Positions 18,504-28,147 of a stretch of 64,000 nt of DNA are shown piece by piece. Position 1 is the first letter of the stretch. Each line of letters starts with the position of its first letter. Both the position numbers and the translations under genes were made by a program. The notes beneath the pieces were generated by a model, which was not told the origin of the DNA, did no database searches, and saw only the letters and a list, made by a program, of their open reading frames with translations. The DNA is from Pseudomonas vancouverensis (GTDB lineage: Bacteria; Pseudomonadota; Gammaproteobacteria; Pseudomonadales; Pseudomonadaceae). Where the stretch lies: assembly GCF_004348895.1 (NCBI RefSeq), contig NZ_RRZK01000019.1, positions 124,001-188,000 of the forward strand, in the 5' to 3' direction.

Positions 18504-18589
18504 GTGGGAGCAAGCTTGCTCGCGATAGCGGTCTCTCAGTGACACAAATGCCGAATGTACGGCCGCCTTCGCGAGCAAGCTCGCTGCCC
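18504..18589. repeat. REP pair between convergent genes
   Basis: Inverted REP cores at 18504-18526 and 18568-18589 lie between the small charged-protein gene and the convergent transglutaminase gene. The arms show small substitutions (CAAGCTTGCTCGCGAT). Confidence 0.8.
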
Positions 18590-18602
18590 CAGTGAATGGG
18601 TG

Positions 18603-19493
18603 TTAATCCAGCGGCATCACGGTGACGCGCACTTCCGGATCATGATTGCCCCCGCCCAGAATCACCCCGCGTAGCGGCGACACATCGGAAAAGTCCCGAC
18701 CCCAAGCCAACGTGATGTGCTCCAGTGCCGGTTGCACGTTGTTGGTCGGGTCAAAATCCACCCAACCTGACACCGGGCAAAACACCGACACCCAGGCGTG
18801 TGACGCATCAGCACCGATCAGCCTTGGCTGGCCCGGTGGTGGCTGGGTCAGCAGGTAACCGCTGATGTAACGCGCTGCCAGGCCACGGGAACGCAGGCAG
18901 GCGAGCATCAGATGGGCAAAGTCCTGACAGACCCCGCGCCGACGCTCCAGCACCTCGACCAAGGGTGTCGCCACCTGGGTTGCTTCGGCATCGAAGGTGA
19001 ACTCGCTGAAGATCTTCTCCATCAAGGCCTGCACGCCAAGCAAGAGCGGCCGCCTCGGCGGAAAACAGCTTTGCGAGAACTCGACGAAGTTGCGCTTGAG
19101 GTGCACATAGGGCGACTCGAAGCGATAGCGACAAGCTTCGTGTAGCTCGGGACCGAGCGGTTGATTGCTGTAGGTCAGCGCGTTGCGGGTGTCTTCCCAA
19201 GCGGGCGACTGAGTGAAATCGGCGACCGCTCGGGGCAGCACTTCAAGGGTCAGGCTGGCGTTGACCAGCAACTCGTCGTGAGGTCGCTCGAACGCCAGGC
19301 GAGTCAGCGGATTACCGAACACATCCAGTTCATCACGGCGCGAAGTCGGCACCGGGCTGATCTGCAGTTGCCGGTCGCTGCAACGCTGCCATGCACACTC
19401 GCGCGGCCAAAGATGGGCCAGTTGCTGGGCCAGGGACACCGGACTGTCGTAGTGATAGTGGGTGTCGTGGAAAATCTGGTAGTGAGCGCTCAT
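18603..19493 (-). CDS. Transglutaminase-like cysteine protease family protein
   Basis: A 296-residue protein with an N-terminal beta region (QIFHDTHYHYDSPVSLAQQ) and a C-terminal transglutaminase-like domain. The Cys-His-Asp triad is visible: Cys in RRGVCQDFAHLMLACLR, His in DASHAWVSVF and Asp in GWVDFDPTNN. There is no signal peptide, so it is cytoplasmic. Together with the ATP-grasp/alpha-E protein and the DUF2126 protein it forms a cluster predicted by comparative genomics to join or crosslink peptides through amide bonds. It overlaps the upstream gene by 1 base (TGATG-type junction), so it is translationally coupled. Confidence 0.85.
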   Translation of the reverse strand: MSAHYQIFHDTHYHYDSPVSLAQQLAHLWPRECAWQRCSDRQLQISPVPTSRRDELDVFGNPLTRLAFERPHDELLVNASLTLEVLPRAVADFTQSPAWEDTRNALTYSNQPLGPELHEACRYRFESPYVHLKRNFVEFSQSCFPPRRPLLLGVQALMEKIFSEFTFDAEATQVATPLVEVLERRRGVCQDFAHLMLACLRSRGLAARYISGYLLTQPPPGQPRLIGADASHAWVSVFCPVSGWVDFDPTNNVQPALEHITLAWGRDFSDVSPLRGVILGGGNHDPEVRVTVMPLD

Positions 19494-21979
19494 CAGACCG
19501 ACACCGTGCGCTGGCTGACGTCGTCGACGTGAGCGAAATGCCGCAGCGCCAGGCGATCGGAGACTTGCCCGCTGGCATCGGCGATCTCTTGCAGCAATCC
19601 GGCCAGCCCTTCAATGGCCGCACGAACGCTGTCCTCGCCGAACAACGAATTCTCCAGACACCCCAGGTCGAATCGCGCCAGGCGCTCCACCAGCACCGGC
19701 AGCCCCGTTTCGCGCGGGGCGCCGAAGTCGTCGTTCAGACGCTTGACCGTGCGGGTCACCAGCTTCAGCTGGAACAGCACGGCGTGCGGGTTCTGCTCAT
19801 CGAGCAACAACAGGTCGAGCACCGGAATCAGTTGCGCCACCGCCAGATAGCGCGAACGGTAGGTGATGCTGCTGTTGCCCAATTCAAGCAGCCACTCCAG
19901 CCCTGCTTGATCAACCGCACCCGGGCCGCGCAGGAAAGCCGCGAGACTGCCACTGAGAAATTGCAGGCGCTCGATCCGCCGGCCAATCATCAGGAATCGC
20001 CAGCCTTCATCGCGGGTCATGTCGTCCAGCGCAAACCCGGACAGTGCGGCCAGGGACATCACCAGGCGGTTGAGGAAGTCCAGCAACTCACCAAAGTCCG
20101 GCGCTTCGGTTTCCAGTTCCATGGCTTCGCGCTGCAACTCGACCAATGCCTGCCAGTTTTCCCGGGAGAGCTTGCCGCGCACCTGTGACGCCGCCCACTG
20201 CAAGCGCTGCAGGTTGGAACGCAGGCTGAACGGCCAGTCATCACCTAGCAAAGCCGCCAACAGCCGCTCAGGCAATTCGCCCTCATCGGGCAACAGCATC
20301 AGCCGCTCGCCGAGATCGACTGCAGCCTGCAAGGCTTGCGGGTCATCGCCGTCGACATACCGCGCCAGCACGATGCGCAGCAAGCGGGCGCTGTCATCAC
20401 ATCGCTCGCAATAACGACCAAACCAGAACAGGTTTTCCACCACCCGCGATGGCAGGTATGGGTCGCGCCGTATCAGATCCTGCACGCCGATAGTGCGTTG
20501 GGCTTTCCATTGTTCGCCGCCGGGTGCGTGCTCGCCCAGCACCCAGGTGTCCTTGCTGGCACCGCCACGCTGCATCGATACCACTTCAGCATCGGCCTCG
20601 GCGGCAACCCGGGTCAGGCCGCCGGGCAGCACCCGATAGCCTTCCTGGCTGGCCACCGCGTAAACGCGCATGCCGATGGCGCGGGGCTGCAAGTGACTGC
20701 CTTCAGCCTGCCAGATCGGTGCCTGTGACAACTGTGCGAGTTCTTGCGCGACATAAGCATAAGGACGGGCCCGGATGCGTTCGGCAAGCTCATGGCGCTG
20801 TTTTTCACTTAGATCACGGCCAAACACCGGAGCAAAACTCTGCGAAGGAAACGCCGGCTTGATCAGCAATTCCGGAAGCTTTTCCAAGGCCTGCGCCAGC
20901 ACCGGCGCCTCACCGCACCACCAGGTGGCGATAGACGGCAAGATCAAGGCTTCGCCGAACAGGTACTCGTTGATCTTCGGCAGAAACCCCAACAATCCCG
21001 GTGATTCCAGTACCCCACTGCCGAGCGCATTCGCCACCAGCACTCGCCCCTGACGCACGGCTTCAAGCAACCCCGGCACACCGAGTGCCGAATCGGTGCG
21101 CAACTCCAGTGGGTCACAGAAGTCATCGTCGAGCCGGCGCATGATCGCGTGAACCCGGCGCAATCCGCTCAAAGTCTTCAGGTAAACCGTGGCATCACGC
21201 ACGGTCAGGTCGCCGCCTTCCACCAGTGGATAACCAAGCTGACGAGCAAGATACAGATGCTCGAAATAGCTTTCATTGAATCGCCCCGGCGTAAGCAGCA
21301 CCACCAGCGGCACCTCCTCACCGCTCGGCGCCTGACGGGCGAGGGTTTCCTGCAACGTGCGGAAAAAACCTGCCAGATGCTGCACCTTCAGGTCGCGATA
21401 CAACTCGGGAAAGGCCCGAGACACGATGGTGCGATTTTCCAGCGCATAGCCGGCACCCGAGGGTGCTTGCGTGCGATCCGCCGTCACCCACCAGCGACCA
21501 TCAGGGGTACGCGCCAGATCCACGGCATACAGATGCAGAAAAGCCCCATCGGGTGGATTGATCCCCTGACAGGGCCACAGAAAGTTGTTGTGGCCGAACA
21601 CCAATTCAGCCGGTAGCAGGCCTTCGGCGATCAATCGCTGCGGACCATAGAGATCGGCCAAGACCGCGTTAAGCAGCCGGGCGCGCTGAGCAATACCGGC
21701 CGACAATTGCTGCCACTCGTCGGCCGCAATAACGTGAGGCAGCAGGTCCAGTTCCCACGGTCGGTCCGCGCCTTTTGGGTCGGCATACACATTGTAGGTG
21801 ACGCCGTTTTCCTGAATTTGCCGCGTCAACAGCGCCTGACGCTGTTTCAGTTGCGCCGGGGTGCTGCGCTGCAAATGGTCGAACAGACGACGCCAGTGCG
21901 GGCGCACGGCGCCACTGGTATCGAGCAGTTCGTGATAAGTGCCCGCTGTCAGCGGGTAGCGGTCTAGCAGGTCAGGCAT
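19493..21979 (-). CDS. Circularly permuted ATP-grasp (DUF404/407) fused to alpha-E domain (DUF403)
   Basis: An 828-residue fusion. The N-terminal half (to about residue 480) looks like the circularly permuted type 2 ATP-grasp domain, with ARTPDGRWWVTADRTQAPSG, PGRFNESYFEHLYLARQLGY and a lysine-containing LLIKPAF. The C-terminal half is the alpha-E helical domain starting at LPSRVVENLFWFGRYCER. In many bacteria these are two separate genes. ATP-grasp amidoligases activate a carboxylate as acyl phosphate and couple it to an amine; the product is unknown. An in-frame TTG lies 7 codons upstream, but the ATG at MPDLLDRYPL is preferred. Confidence 0.85.
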   Translation of the reverse strand: MPDLLDRYPLTAGTYHELLDTSGAVRPHWRRLFDHLQRSTPAQLKQRQALLTRQIQENGVTYNVYADPKGADRPWELDLLPHVIAADEWQQLSAGIAQRARLLNAVLADLYGPQRLIAEGLLPAELVFGHNNFLWPCQGINPPDGAFLHLYAVDLARTPDGRWWVTADRTQAPSGAGYALENRTIVSRAFPELYRDLKVQHLAGFFRTLQETLARQAPSGEEVPLVVLLTPGRFNESYFEHLYLARQLGYPLVEGGDLTVRDATVYLKTLSGLRRVHAIMRRLDDDFCDPLELRTDSALGVPGLLEAVRQGRVLVANALGSGVLESPGLLGFLPKINEYLFGEALILPSIATWWCGEAPVLAQALEKLPELLIKPAFPSQSFAPVFGRDLSEKQRHELAERIRARPYAYVAQELAQLSQAPIWQAEGSHLQPRAIGMRVYAVASQEGYRVLPGGLTRVAAEADAEVVSMQRGGASKDTWVLGEHAPGGEQWKAQRTIGVQDLIRRDPYLPSRVVENLFWFGRYCERCDDSARLLRIVLARYVDGDDPQALQAAVDLGERLMLLPDEGELPERLLAALLGDDWPFSLRSNLQRLQWAASQVRGKLSRENWQALVELQREAMELETEAPDFGELLDFLNRLVMSLAALSGFALDDMTRDEGWRFLMIGRRIERLQFLSGSLAAFLRGPGAVDQAGLEWLLELGNSSITYRSRYLAVAQLIPVLDLLLLDEQNPHAVLFQLKLVTRTVKRLNDDFGAPRETGLPVLVERLARFDLGCLENSLFGEDSVRAAIEGLAGLLQEIADASGQVSDRLALRHFAHVDDVSQRTVSV

Positions 21980-22027
21980 GGAAAGCTCGGCAGACAGCAA
22001 TGAACGGTCAGACTAGCGCAGGCGCGT

Positions 22028-22058
22028 GACGCCCGGATAGACGAAAAACCCGGGCGTC
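22028..22058 (-). other. Hairpin between the DUF2126 and ATP-grasp genes
   Basis: Perfect 9-base arms GACGCCCGG and CCGGGCGTC enclose a 13-base loop that reads GTTTTTCGTC on the minus strand. It lies 10 bases after the DUF2126 gene stop and about 50 before the next start. Without a trailing T run it is not a standard terminator; it may be a processing or partial attenuation site. Confidence 0.5.
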
Positions 22059-22067
22059 GCGTACGGT

Positions 22068-25000
22068 TCAGAAACGTCGTAAATCGAGTGTCATCGGCAA
22101 CTCGTCGTTGACCTGCGGATCGGCCACGACCAGCTTTCCGGGTGTATGCCCGATACGGAAAAAACGCGCCATGCGCCGGCTCTCCGCTTCGTTGGCGTTC
22201 ACCGGCAAGCTGTCGTAGTTGCGTCCACCCGGGTGGGCGACGTGGTACTGACAGCCACCCAGAGAGCGTTGCATCCAGGTGTCGAGCAGGTCGAACACCA
22301 AAGGCGCGTGGACCGGGATCGTCGGTTGCAGGCAGTTGGCCGGTTGCCAGGCACGAAAGCGCACGCCGGCGACAAACTCGCCAACGCGTCCGGTCGGCTG
22401 CAGCGGCACGGGAATGCCATTGCAGGTCAGCACATAACGTTGCGGCGGCAAGCCGCTGAGCTTGACCTGCAGACGCTCCAGTGACGAATCGACATATCGC
22501 ACCGTACCGCCCACGGCGCCCTCTTCACCCAGCACATGCCAGGGCTCCAGGGCCTGACGCAATTCCAGTGCAATGCCGCTGACGGCGTAGTCGCCCACCT
22601 TGGGAAAGCGAAACTCCAGGTGCGCCGCGAACCACTCGGCCCGCAGTGGATAACCGGCGGCGTTGAGGTCGACGATGACGTCGGCAAAATCCTGCTCGAT
22701 AAAGTGCGGCAACAGGAAACGGTCGTGCAGTTCCGTGCCCCAGCGCGCCAGTTTTGCCGGTGCATAGGGCTCGCGCCAGAATCGCGCGACCAGCGCCCGC
22801 AACAGCAATTGCTGGGCAAGGCTCATGCGCGCATGGGGTGGCATCTCAAAGGCGCGCAACTCCAGCAAGCCAAGACGGCCGGTCGCGCCATCAGGCGAAT
22901 AGAGCTTGTCGATGCAGAACTCCGCCCGGTGAGTGTTGCCCGTGACGTCGATCAGCAAGTTGCGCAACAGGCGATCCACCAGCCATGGCGGGCACGCTTC
23001 GCCAGGCGCGGGCATCTGTGCGAAGGCGATTTCCAGTTCATACAGGGTATCGTTGCGTGCCTCATCGATACGCGGCGCCTGGGATGTCGGGCCGATGAAC
23101 AATCCGGAAAACAGGTAGGAAAGGGACGGATGGTTATGCCAGTAGCTGATCAGGCTGCGCAGCAGGTCCGGGCGACGCAGGAACGGTGAGTCGGCCGGCG
23201 TCGCGCCACCCAGGACAAAATGATTACCGCCACCCGTGCCGGTGTGCCGGCCATCGATCATGAACTTTTCGGTGGTCAGTCGGGTTTGCCGCGCCTCTTC
23301 GTAAAGGAACTCGGTGCGTTCGACCAGTTCATCCCAACTCGCCGACGGTTGCACGTTGACCTCGATCACGCCCGGGTCCGGGGTGATACGGAAGTTGCTC
23401 AGACGCGTATCGCTCGGCGGCTCGTAGCCTTCGAGCAGCACCGGGCATAGCAGTTCTTCGGCCGTAGCCTCGATGACGGCGACCAGTTCGAGGTAATCCT
23501 CGACCCGCTCCAGTGGCGGCATGAACAGGTACAAACGGCCGTCGCGCGCCTCGGCGCAGAGCGCGGTGCGGGTCAGCCAGTCGGCGGACTCATCGATCTT
23601 TGGCGTTCGGTCCTCGGTGACAGCGGACATGCCCTGGCTTTGCAGCTGCGCAGCATCCGGTAGCGGAGGGAAATCCTGATTCGGATCCTGCGCATGAATG
23701 AACGGATACTCCGCCGCTTTCACCCAAGGTTGCGAACCCAGTGGCAAGCGATAGCCCAGCGGCGAATCCCCCGGCACCAGTCGGCAATGCTCGTCACGCA
23801 GGTACCAGCGCCCGCTCTGCCATTGATCACCCTTGGCCGTGCGTGCCAGGGGCAGAACCTGACCGATAACCTTGTCCAGGCCCTGATTGAATACCTTGCG
23901 CAGGCGCGCTCGCTCCAGCGGCTCTTCCAGGCGCGAGTCTTCGGCGCTGACGTTTTGCGGCAACGCGCCCTCACGCCAGAGATAATAGAAATTGTCTTCG
24001 TAGGCCGGGAACACGAAACGTGTCGGAATGTTCAACCGCTCGGCGACGCTCGCCAGAAAACGCCCAGCCAACACAGCGTCAGCGCCGTAGTCTTCCCGCT
24101 CATCGGCGATCAGCGCGCTGTTGTGCCAGATCGGTACACCATCACGACGCCAATAGCAGTTGAGCGACCAGCGCGGCAGCTGCTCACCGGGATACCACTT
24201 GCCCTGCCCGAAATGCACGAGACCTTGCGGCGCGTAATGCTTGCGCAGGCGCTGGAACAGTTCGGCGGACAGCTTGCGTTTGTTCGGCCCCAGCGCGGCA
24301 GTGTTCCACTCGGCGCCATCCGGATCGTCGATGGACACGAAGGTCGGCTCGCCGCCCATGGTCAGGCGCACATCGCCTTCGAGCAGATCGGCATCGATCT
24401 GCCGCCCCAGTGCCTGGATCGCTTGCCACTGATCGTCGGTGTAGGGCTTGGTGACACGCGGCGCCTCCCAAATCCGCTCCACCGACATGTCATGGCTGAA
24501 TTCGCACACGCAAGGCTCCACCAACCCACTGATCGGTGCCGCAGAGGACGGATCGGGACTACAGGCCAACGGGATATGTCCTTCACCGGCAAACAGCCCT
24601 GACGTGGCGTCCAGGCCGATCCAGCCGGCACCGGGCAGATAGACTTCGCACCAGGCGTGCAAATCGGTGAAATCGACCTCTGTCCCTGAAGGGCCATCGA
24701 GGCTTTTCACGTCGGCAGTCAGTTGAATCAGGTAACCCGAGACAAACCGCGCCGCCAGCCCCAGGTTGCGCAGCAACTGCACCAGCAGCCATGCCGAATC
24801 GCGGCAGGAACCCGAAGCGTGCTCCAGTGTGTGCTCCGGGGTTTGCACACCCGGTTCCATGCGGATCAGGTAATCGATGTCTTCGCTCAGACGCTGGTTC
24901 AATGCCACGAGAAAATCCACCGCTGGCAGCGGCGTCCGGTCGATGCTGTCCAGGTAAACCTTGAATTGCGGCGTCAGCGGCAGGGTTTCCAGGTACGGCG

Positions 25001-25343
25001 CCAGCTCCTTGCGCTCATCGGCGGCATAGGTGAAGGGGATTTTTTCGGCATAGGGTTCGAGGAAGAAATCGAACGGGTTGAAGATCGCCATCTCGGCCAG
25101 CAGGTCGACTTCGATGCGCAGCTCGTCGGTTTTCTCCGGGAACACCAGACGCGCCAGGTAGTTGCCCTGCGGGTCCTGCTGCCAGTTGATGAAATGTTGC
25201 TCGGGGGAGACTTTCAGCGCATAGGACAGAATCCGCGTGCGACTGTGAGGCGCTGGGCGCAAGCGCACGATCTGCGGGCCGAGCTCGACTGCGCGGTCGT
25301 AGCGGTAATGGGTGACGTGATGCAATGCGACATGAATCGACAC
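22068..25343 (-). CDS. Large transglutaminase-like protein with DUF2126 domain
   Basis: A protein of 1091 residues from a GTG start. An AGGAGG ribosome site stands 6 bases before this GTG, and the protein then begins VSIHVALHHVTHYRYDR, as usual for the family; the open frame above it is non-coding. Residues 1-290 form a bacterial transglutaminase-like unit with Cys in GSCRDSAWLLVQL, His in FTDLHAWCEVY and Asp in WIGLDATSG. The remaining 750 residues are the DUF2126 domain, with conserved stretches like MGGEPTFVSIDD and GTGGGNHFVLGG. DUF2126 has been proposed to be a ligase-like partner of the ATP-grasp system. It is the first gene of the three-gene cluster. Confidence 0.85.
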   Translation of the reverse strand: MSIHVALHHVTHYRYDRAVELGPQIVRLRPAPHSRTRILSYALKVSPEQHFINWQQDPQGNYLARLVFPEKTDELRIEVDLLAEMAIFNPFDFFLEPYAEKIPFTYAADERKELAPYLETLPLTPQFKVYLDSIDRTPLPAVDFLVALNQRLSEDIDYLIRMEPGVQTPEHTLEHASGSCRDSAWLLVQLLRNLGLAARFVSGYLIQLTADVKSLDGPSGTEVDFTDLHAWCEVYLPGAGWIGLDATSGLFAGEGHIPLACSPDPSSAAPISGLVEPCVCEFSHDMSVERIWEAPRVTKPYTDDQWQAIQALGRQIDADLLEGDVRLTMGGEPTFVSIDDPDGAEWNTAALGPNKRKLSAELFQRLRKHYAPQGLVHFGQGKWYPGEQLPRWSLNCYWRRDGVPIWHNSALIADEREDYGADAVLAGRFLASVAERLNIPTRFVFPAYEDNFYYLWREGALPQNVSAEDSRLEEPLERARLRKVFNQGLDKVIGQVLPLARTAKGDQWQSGRWYLRDEHCRLVPGDSPLGYRLPLGSQPWVKAAEYPFIHAQDPNQDFPPLPDAAQLQSQGMSAVTEDRTPKIDESADWLTRTALCAEARDGRLYLFMPPLERVEDYLELVAVIEATAEELLCPVLLEGYEPPSDTRLSNFRITPDPGVIEVNVQPSASWDELVERTEFLYEEARQTRLTTEKFMIDGRHTGTGGGNHFVLGGATPADSPFLRRPDLLRSLISYWHNHPSLSYLFSGLFIGPTSQAPRIDEARNDTLYELEIAFAQMPAPGEACPPWLVDRLLRNLLIDVTGNTHRAEFCIDKLYSPDGATGRLGLLELRAFEMPPHARMSLAQQLLLRALVARFWREPYAPAKLARWGTELHDRFLLPHFIEQDFADVIVDLNAAGYPLRAEWFAAHLEFRFPKVGDYAVSGIALELRQALEPWHVLGEEGAVGGTVRYVDSSLERLQVKLSGLPPQRYVLTCNGIPVPLQPTGRVGEFVAGVRFRAWQPANCLQPTIPVHAPLVFDLLDTWMQRSLGGCQYHVAHPGGRNYDSLPVNANEAESRRMARFFRIGHTPGKLVVADPQVNDELPMTLDLRRF

Positions 25344-25554
25344 GGCGTGCCTCCTGCGAGCCCTAAGCGTATTGGAAAGCGCGCAAGACTTATGCCATGC
25401 AGCGGCACTGGCGCTTTCTCCTTTTGCTGGAGGCAGTACAGCACCAAAATTGGGCGATGCGGGGAAATGAGTTAATGGGATTGCTCGTTTTTGTGGCGGC
25501 CAGTGGCGAAAAGGCCATTGGCTCCAGCTCAACGGGTTGAACCCTGAAATGCAA

Positions 25555-25578
25555 AACGCCAACCCGAAGGTTGGCGTT
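25555..25578 (-). terminator. Rho-independent terminator after the ygiQ-like gene
   Basis: A 10-base perfect stem AACGCCAACC / GGTTGGCGTT with a CGAA loop, followed on the minus strand by TTTTGC, lies 21 bases after the ygiQ-like stop codon. Confidence 0.9.
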
Positions 25579-25598
25579 CTGTTCAGCTCAAGAGCGGC

Positions 25599-27905
25599 TT
25601 AGCGCGGCACGACCGGCTTGCGCGCAGGTTTTGGCCCCTTGCCCTTGGCCGCGTCCTTACGTTCCTTGGCAGCCTGCTGGTTACGGGCAAAAGCCTCGGC
25701 CTTGGCCTTCTCACGCTTGTCCCACGGATTACCGCCATCGCTGGCACGCGGTGGCAGCCCGGTGTGTTGGGTGAGGATCTTGGTGGTCTTTTCTTTCGCC
25801 GCCACTTTATGGCTGCCGGCTGGCGTCGAGTTCTTGCGACGGGCGCTCTGGTAGCTGTCAGTCGACGGCTGGTGCAACGGAATCAGCTGGTTCTTGCCCG
25901 GCCCGATCAGGTCGGCACGACCCATGCGGGTCAGCGCTTCGCGCAGCATCGGCCAGCCTTTCGGGTCGTGATAGCGCAAGAACGCCTTGTGCAAACGACG
26001 CTGCTCTTCGCTCTTGACGATGGTCACCGCGTCACTCTTGTAGGTGACCTTGCGCAGCGGGTTCTTGCCCGAATGGTACATCGCGGTGGCGGTGGCCATC
26101 GGCGACGGGTAGAACGCCTGCACCTGGTCGGCACGGAAGCCGTTGCCCTTGAGCCACAGCGCCAGGTTCATCATGTCTTCGTCGGTGGTGCCCGGGTGGG
26201 CAGCGATGAAGTACGGAATCAGGTACTGCTCCTTGCCCGCTTCCTTTGAGTACTTCTCGAACATGCGCTTGAACTTGTCATAGCTGCCGATGCCCGGTTT
26301 CATCATCTGGTTGAGCGGACCTTCCTCGGTGTGTTCCGGGGCGATCTTCAGGTAACCACCGACGTGGTGGGTCACCAGCTCCTTGACGTACTCCGGCGAC
26401 TCGACGGCGAGGTCGTAGCGCAGGCCGGAAGCGATCAGGATCTTCTTCACACCCGGCAATTCACGGGCACTGCGATACAGCTGGATCAGCGCCGAGTGGT
26501 CGGTGTTCAGGTTCGGGCAGATGCCCGGGAACACGCACGACGGCTTGCGGCACGCGGATTCGATTTCCGGGCTCTTGCAGGCGATGCGGTACATGTTGGC
26601 GGTCGGGCCGCCAAGGTCGGAAATCACGCCGGTAAAACCAGGAACCTTGTCGCGAATTTCTTCGATTTCGCGAATGATCGATTCGTGGGAACGGTTCTGG
26701 ATGATGCGGCCTTCGTGTTCGGTGATCGAGCAGAAGGTGCAGCCGCCGAAGCAGCCACGCATGATATTCACCGAGAAACGGATCATGTCGTAGGCCGGAA
26801 TCTTTTCCTTGCCGTACGCCGGGTGTGGAATGCGCGCATACGGCATGCCGAACACGTAGTCCATTTCTTCAGTGGTCATCGGAATCGGCGGCGGGTTAAA
26901 CCAGACGTCGACTTCGCCGTGCTTCTGCACCAGCGCGCGGGCGTTGCCCGGGTTGGTTTCCAGGTGCAACACACGGTTGGCGTGGGCGTAAAGCACCGCG
27001 TCGTTGCGGACTTTCTCTACCGATGGCAGACGAATCACGGTCTTGTCGCGGGTCATCTTCGGGCTGGCCAGGATCTGCACGACCTTGGCTTCCTGCGGAT
27101 CTTCAATCGGGCCTTTTTCCTGCTCGATGGCGCAGGCGGCAGTGTCCTGGGTGTTGACGTACGGGTTGATGATCTTGTCGATCTTGCCCGGACGGTCGAT
27201 ACGCGTGGAGTCGACTTCGTACCAGCCCGCCGGGGTGTCACGACGGATGAACGCAGTGCCGCGCACGTCGGTGATGTCTTCGATCTTGTGACCGTAGGAC
27301 AGGCGCTGGGCGACTTCGACGATCGCACGCTCGGCGTTGCCGTACAGCAGGATGTCGGCGCTGGCGTCGATCAGGATCGAGTTGCGCACGCGGTCCTGCC
27401 AGTAGTCGTAGTGGGCGATGCGGCGCAGGGAGGCTTCGATGCCGCCCAATACGATCGGCACGTGCTTGTAGGCTTCCTTGCAACGCTGGCTGTACACCAG
27501 GCTGGCGCGATCAGGACGCTTGCCGGCCAGGCCACCTGGCGTATAGGCATCGTCGGAGCGGATTTTCTTGTCGGCGGTGTAGCGGTTGATCATCGAGTCC
27601 ATGTTGCCGGCCGCGACACCGAAGAACAGGTTCGGCTCGCCAAGCTTCATGAAGTCGTCTTTGGACTGCCAGTTCGGCTGCGCGATGATCCCGACGCGGA
27701 AGCCCTGGGACTCCAGCAGCCGGCCGATGATCGCCATGCCGAACGACGGATGGTCGACGTAGGCATCACCGGTGACGATGATGATGTCGCAGGAATCCCA
27801 GCCGAGCTGATCCATCTCCTCCCTGCTCATTGGCAGGAATGGCGCTGGTCCGAAACATTCGGCCCAGTACTTGGGATAGTCAAATAACGGCTTGGCTGCT
27901 TGCAT
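25599..27905 (-). CDS. ygiQ: YgiQ family radical SAM protein
   Basis: A 768-residue radical SAM protein. The cluster-binding motif is CFGGCTFCS (CxxxCxxC), preceded by the family N-terminal domain ([20 protein letters not shown]). The C-terminus is a lysine-rich, probably disordered tail ([20 protein letters not shown], then a [12 protein letters not shown] segment) typical of YgiQ proteins. The reaction of YgiQ is unknown; a cobalamin-like Rossmann N-terminal fold has been suggested. It is monocistronic, with a terminator downstream and a repeat element between it and dnaB upstream. Confidence 0.93.
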   Translation of the reverse strand: MQAAKPLFDYPKYWAECFGPAPFLPMSREEMDQLGWDSCDIIIVTGDAYVDHPSFGMAIIGRLLESQGFRVGIIAQPNWQSKDDFMKLGEPNLFFGVAAGNMDSMINRYTADKKIRSDDAYTPGGLAGKRPDRASLVYSQRCKEAYKHVPIVLGGIEASLRRIAHYDYWQDRVRNSILIDASADILLYGNAERAIVEVAQRLSYGHKIEDITDVRGTAFIRRDTPAGWYEVDSTRIDRPGKIDKIINPYVNTQDTAACAIEQEKGPIEDPQEAKVVQILASPKMTRDKTVIRLPSVEKVRNDAVLYAHANRVLHLETNPGNARALVQKHGEVDVWFNPPPIPMTTEEMDYVFGMPYARIPHPAYGKEKIPAYDMIRFSVNIMRGCFGGCTFCSITEHEGRIIQNRSHESIIREIEEIRDKVPGFTGVISDLGGPTANMYRIACKSPEIESACRKPSCVFPGICPNLNTDHSALIQLYRSARELPGVKKILIASGLRYDLAVESPEYVKELVTHHVGGYLKIAPEHTEEGPLNQMMKPGIGSYDKFKRMFEKYSKEAGKEQYLIPYFIAAHPGTTDEDMMNLALWLKGNGFRADQVQAFYPSPMATATAMYHSGKNPLRKVTYKSDAVTIVKSEEQRRLHKAFLRYHDPKGWPMLREALTRMGRADLIGPGKNQLIPLHQPSTDSYQSARRKNSTPAGSHKVAAKEKTTKILTQHTGLPPRASDGGNPWDKREKAKAEAFARNQQAAKERKDAAKGKGPKPARKPVVPR

Positions 27906-28016
27906 GTCGATAACCGGTGTTGGCTTTCATTGAATTTCGCGGGCGCGGAATATAGCACAAATTTTGACCAATTCCGACGGTTGTGGTCGGAAATCGGAGA
28001 GTCAGGCGCGTTTCCC

Positions 28017-28132
28017 TGTGGCGAGGGAGCTTGCTCCCGCTCGACTGCGAAGCAGTCGCAACATATGAATCTGGGTGGTTGCTAGCAATGGGGCGGCTTC
28101 GCAGCCCAACGGGAGCAAGCTCCCTCGCCACA
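28017..28132. repeat. Inverted repeat of a second REP class
   Basis: TGTGGCGAGGGAGCTTGCTC at 28017-28036 and its complement ending at 28132 form 23-base perfect arms. Inside are two smaller hairpins, GACTGCGAAGCAGTC and GGGCGGCTTCGCAGCCC. The core GGCGAGGGAGCTTGCTCCCG differs from the REP type found elsewhere in the window, so this is a separate repeat family. It lies just after the dnaB stop codon. Confidence 0.85.
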
Positions 28133-28147
28133 AAGTCTGCACCCGAT

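Noticed and set aside
22068..25562. Longer start for the DUF2126 protein
   Set aside because: The extra 73 codons are cysteine/tryptophan-scattered and unlike the family; a strong AGGAGG stands exactly before the GTG at 25343.
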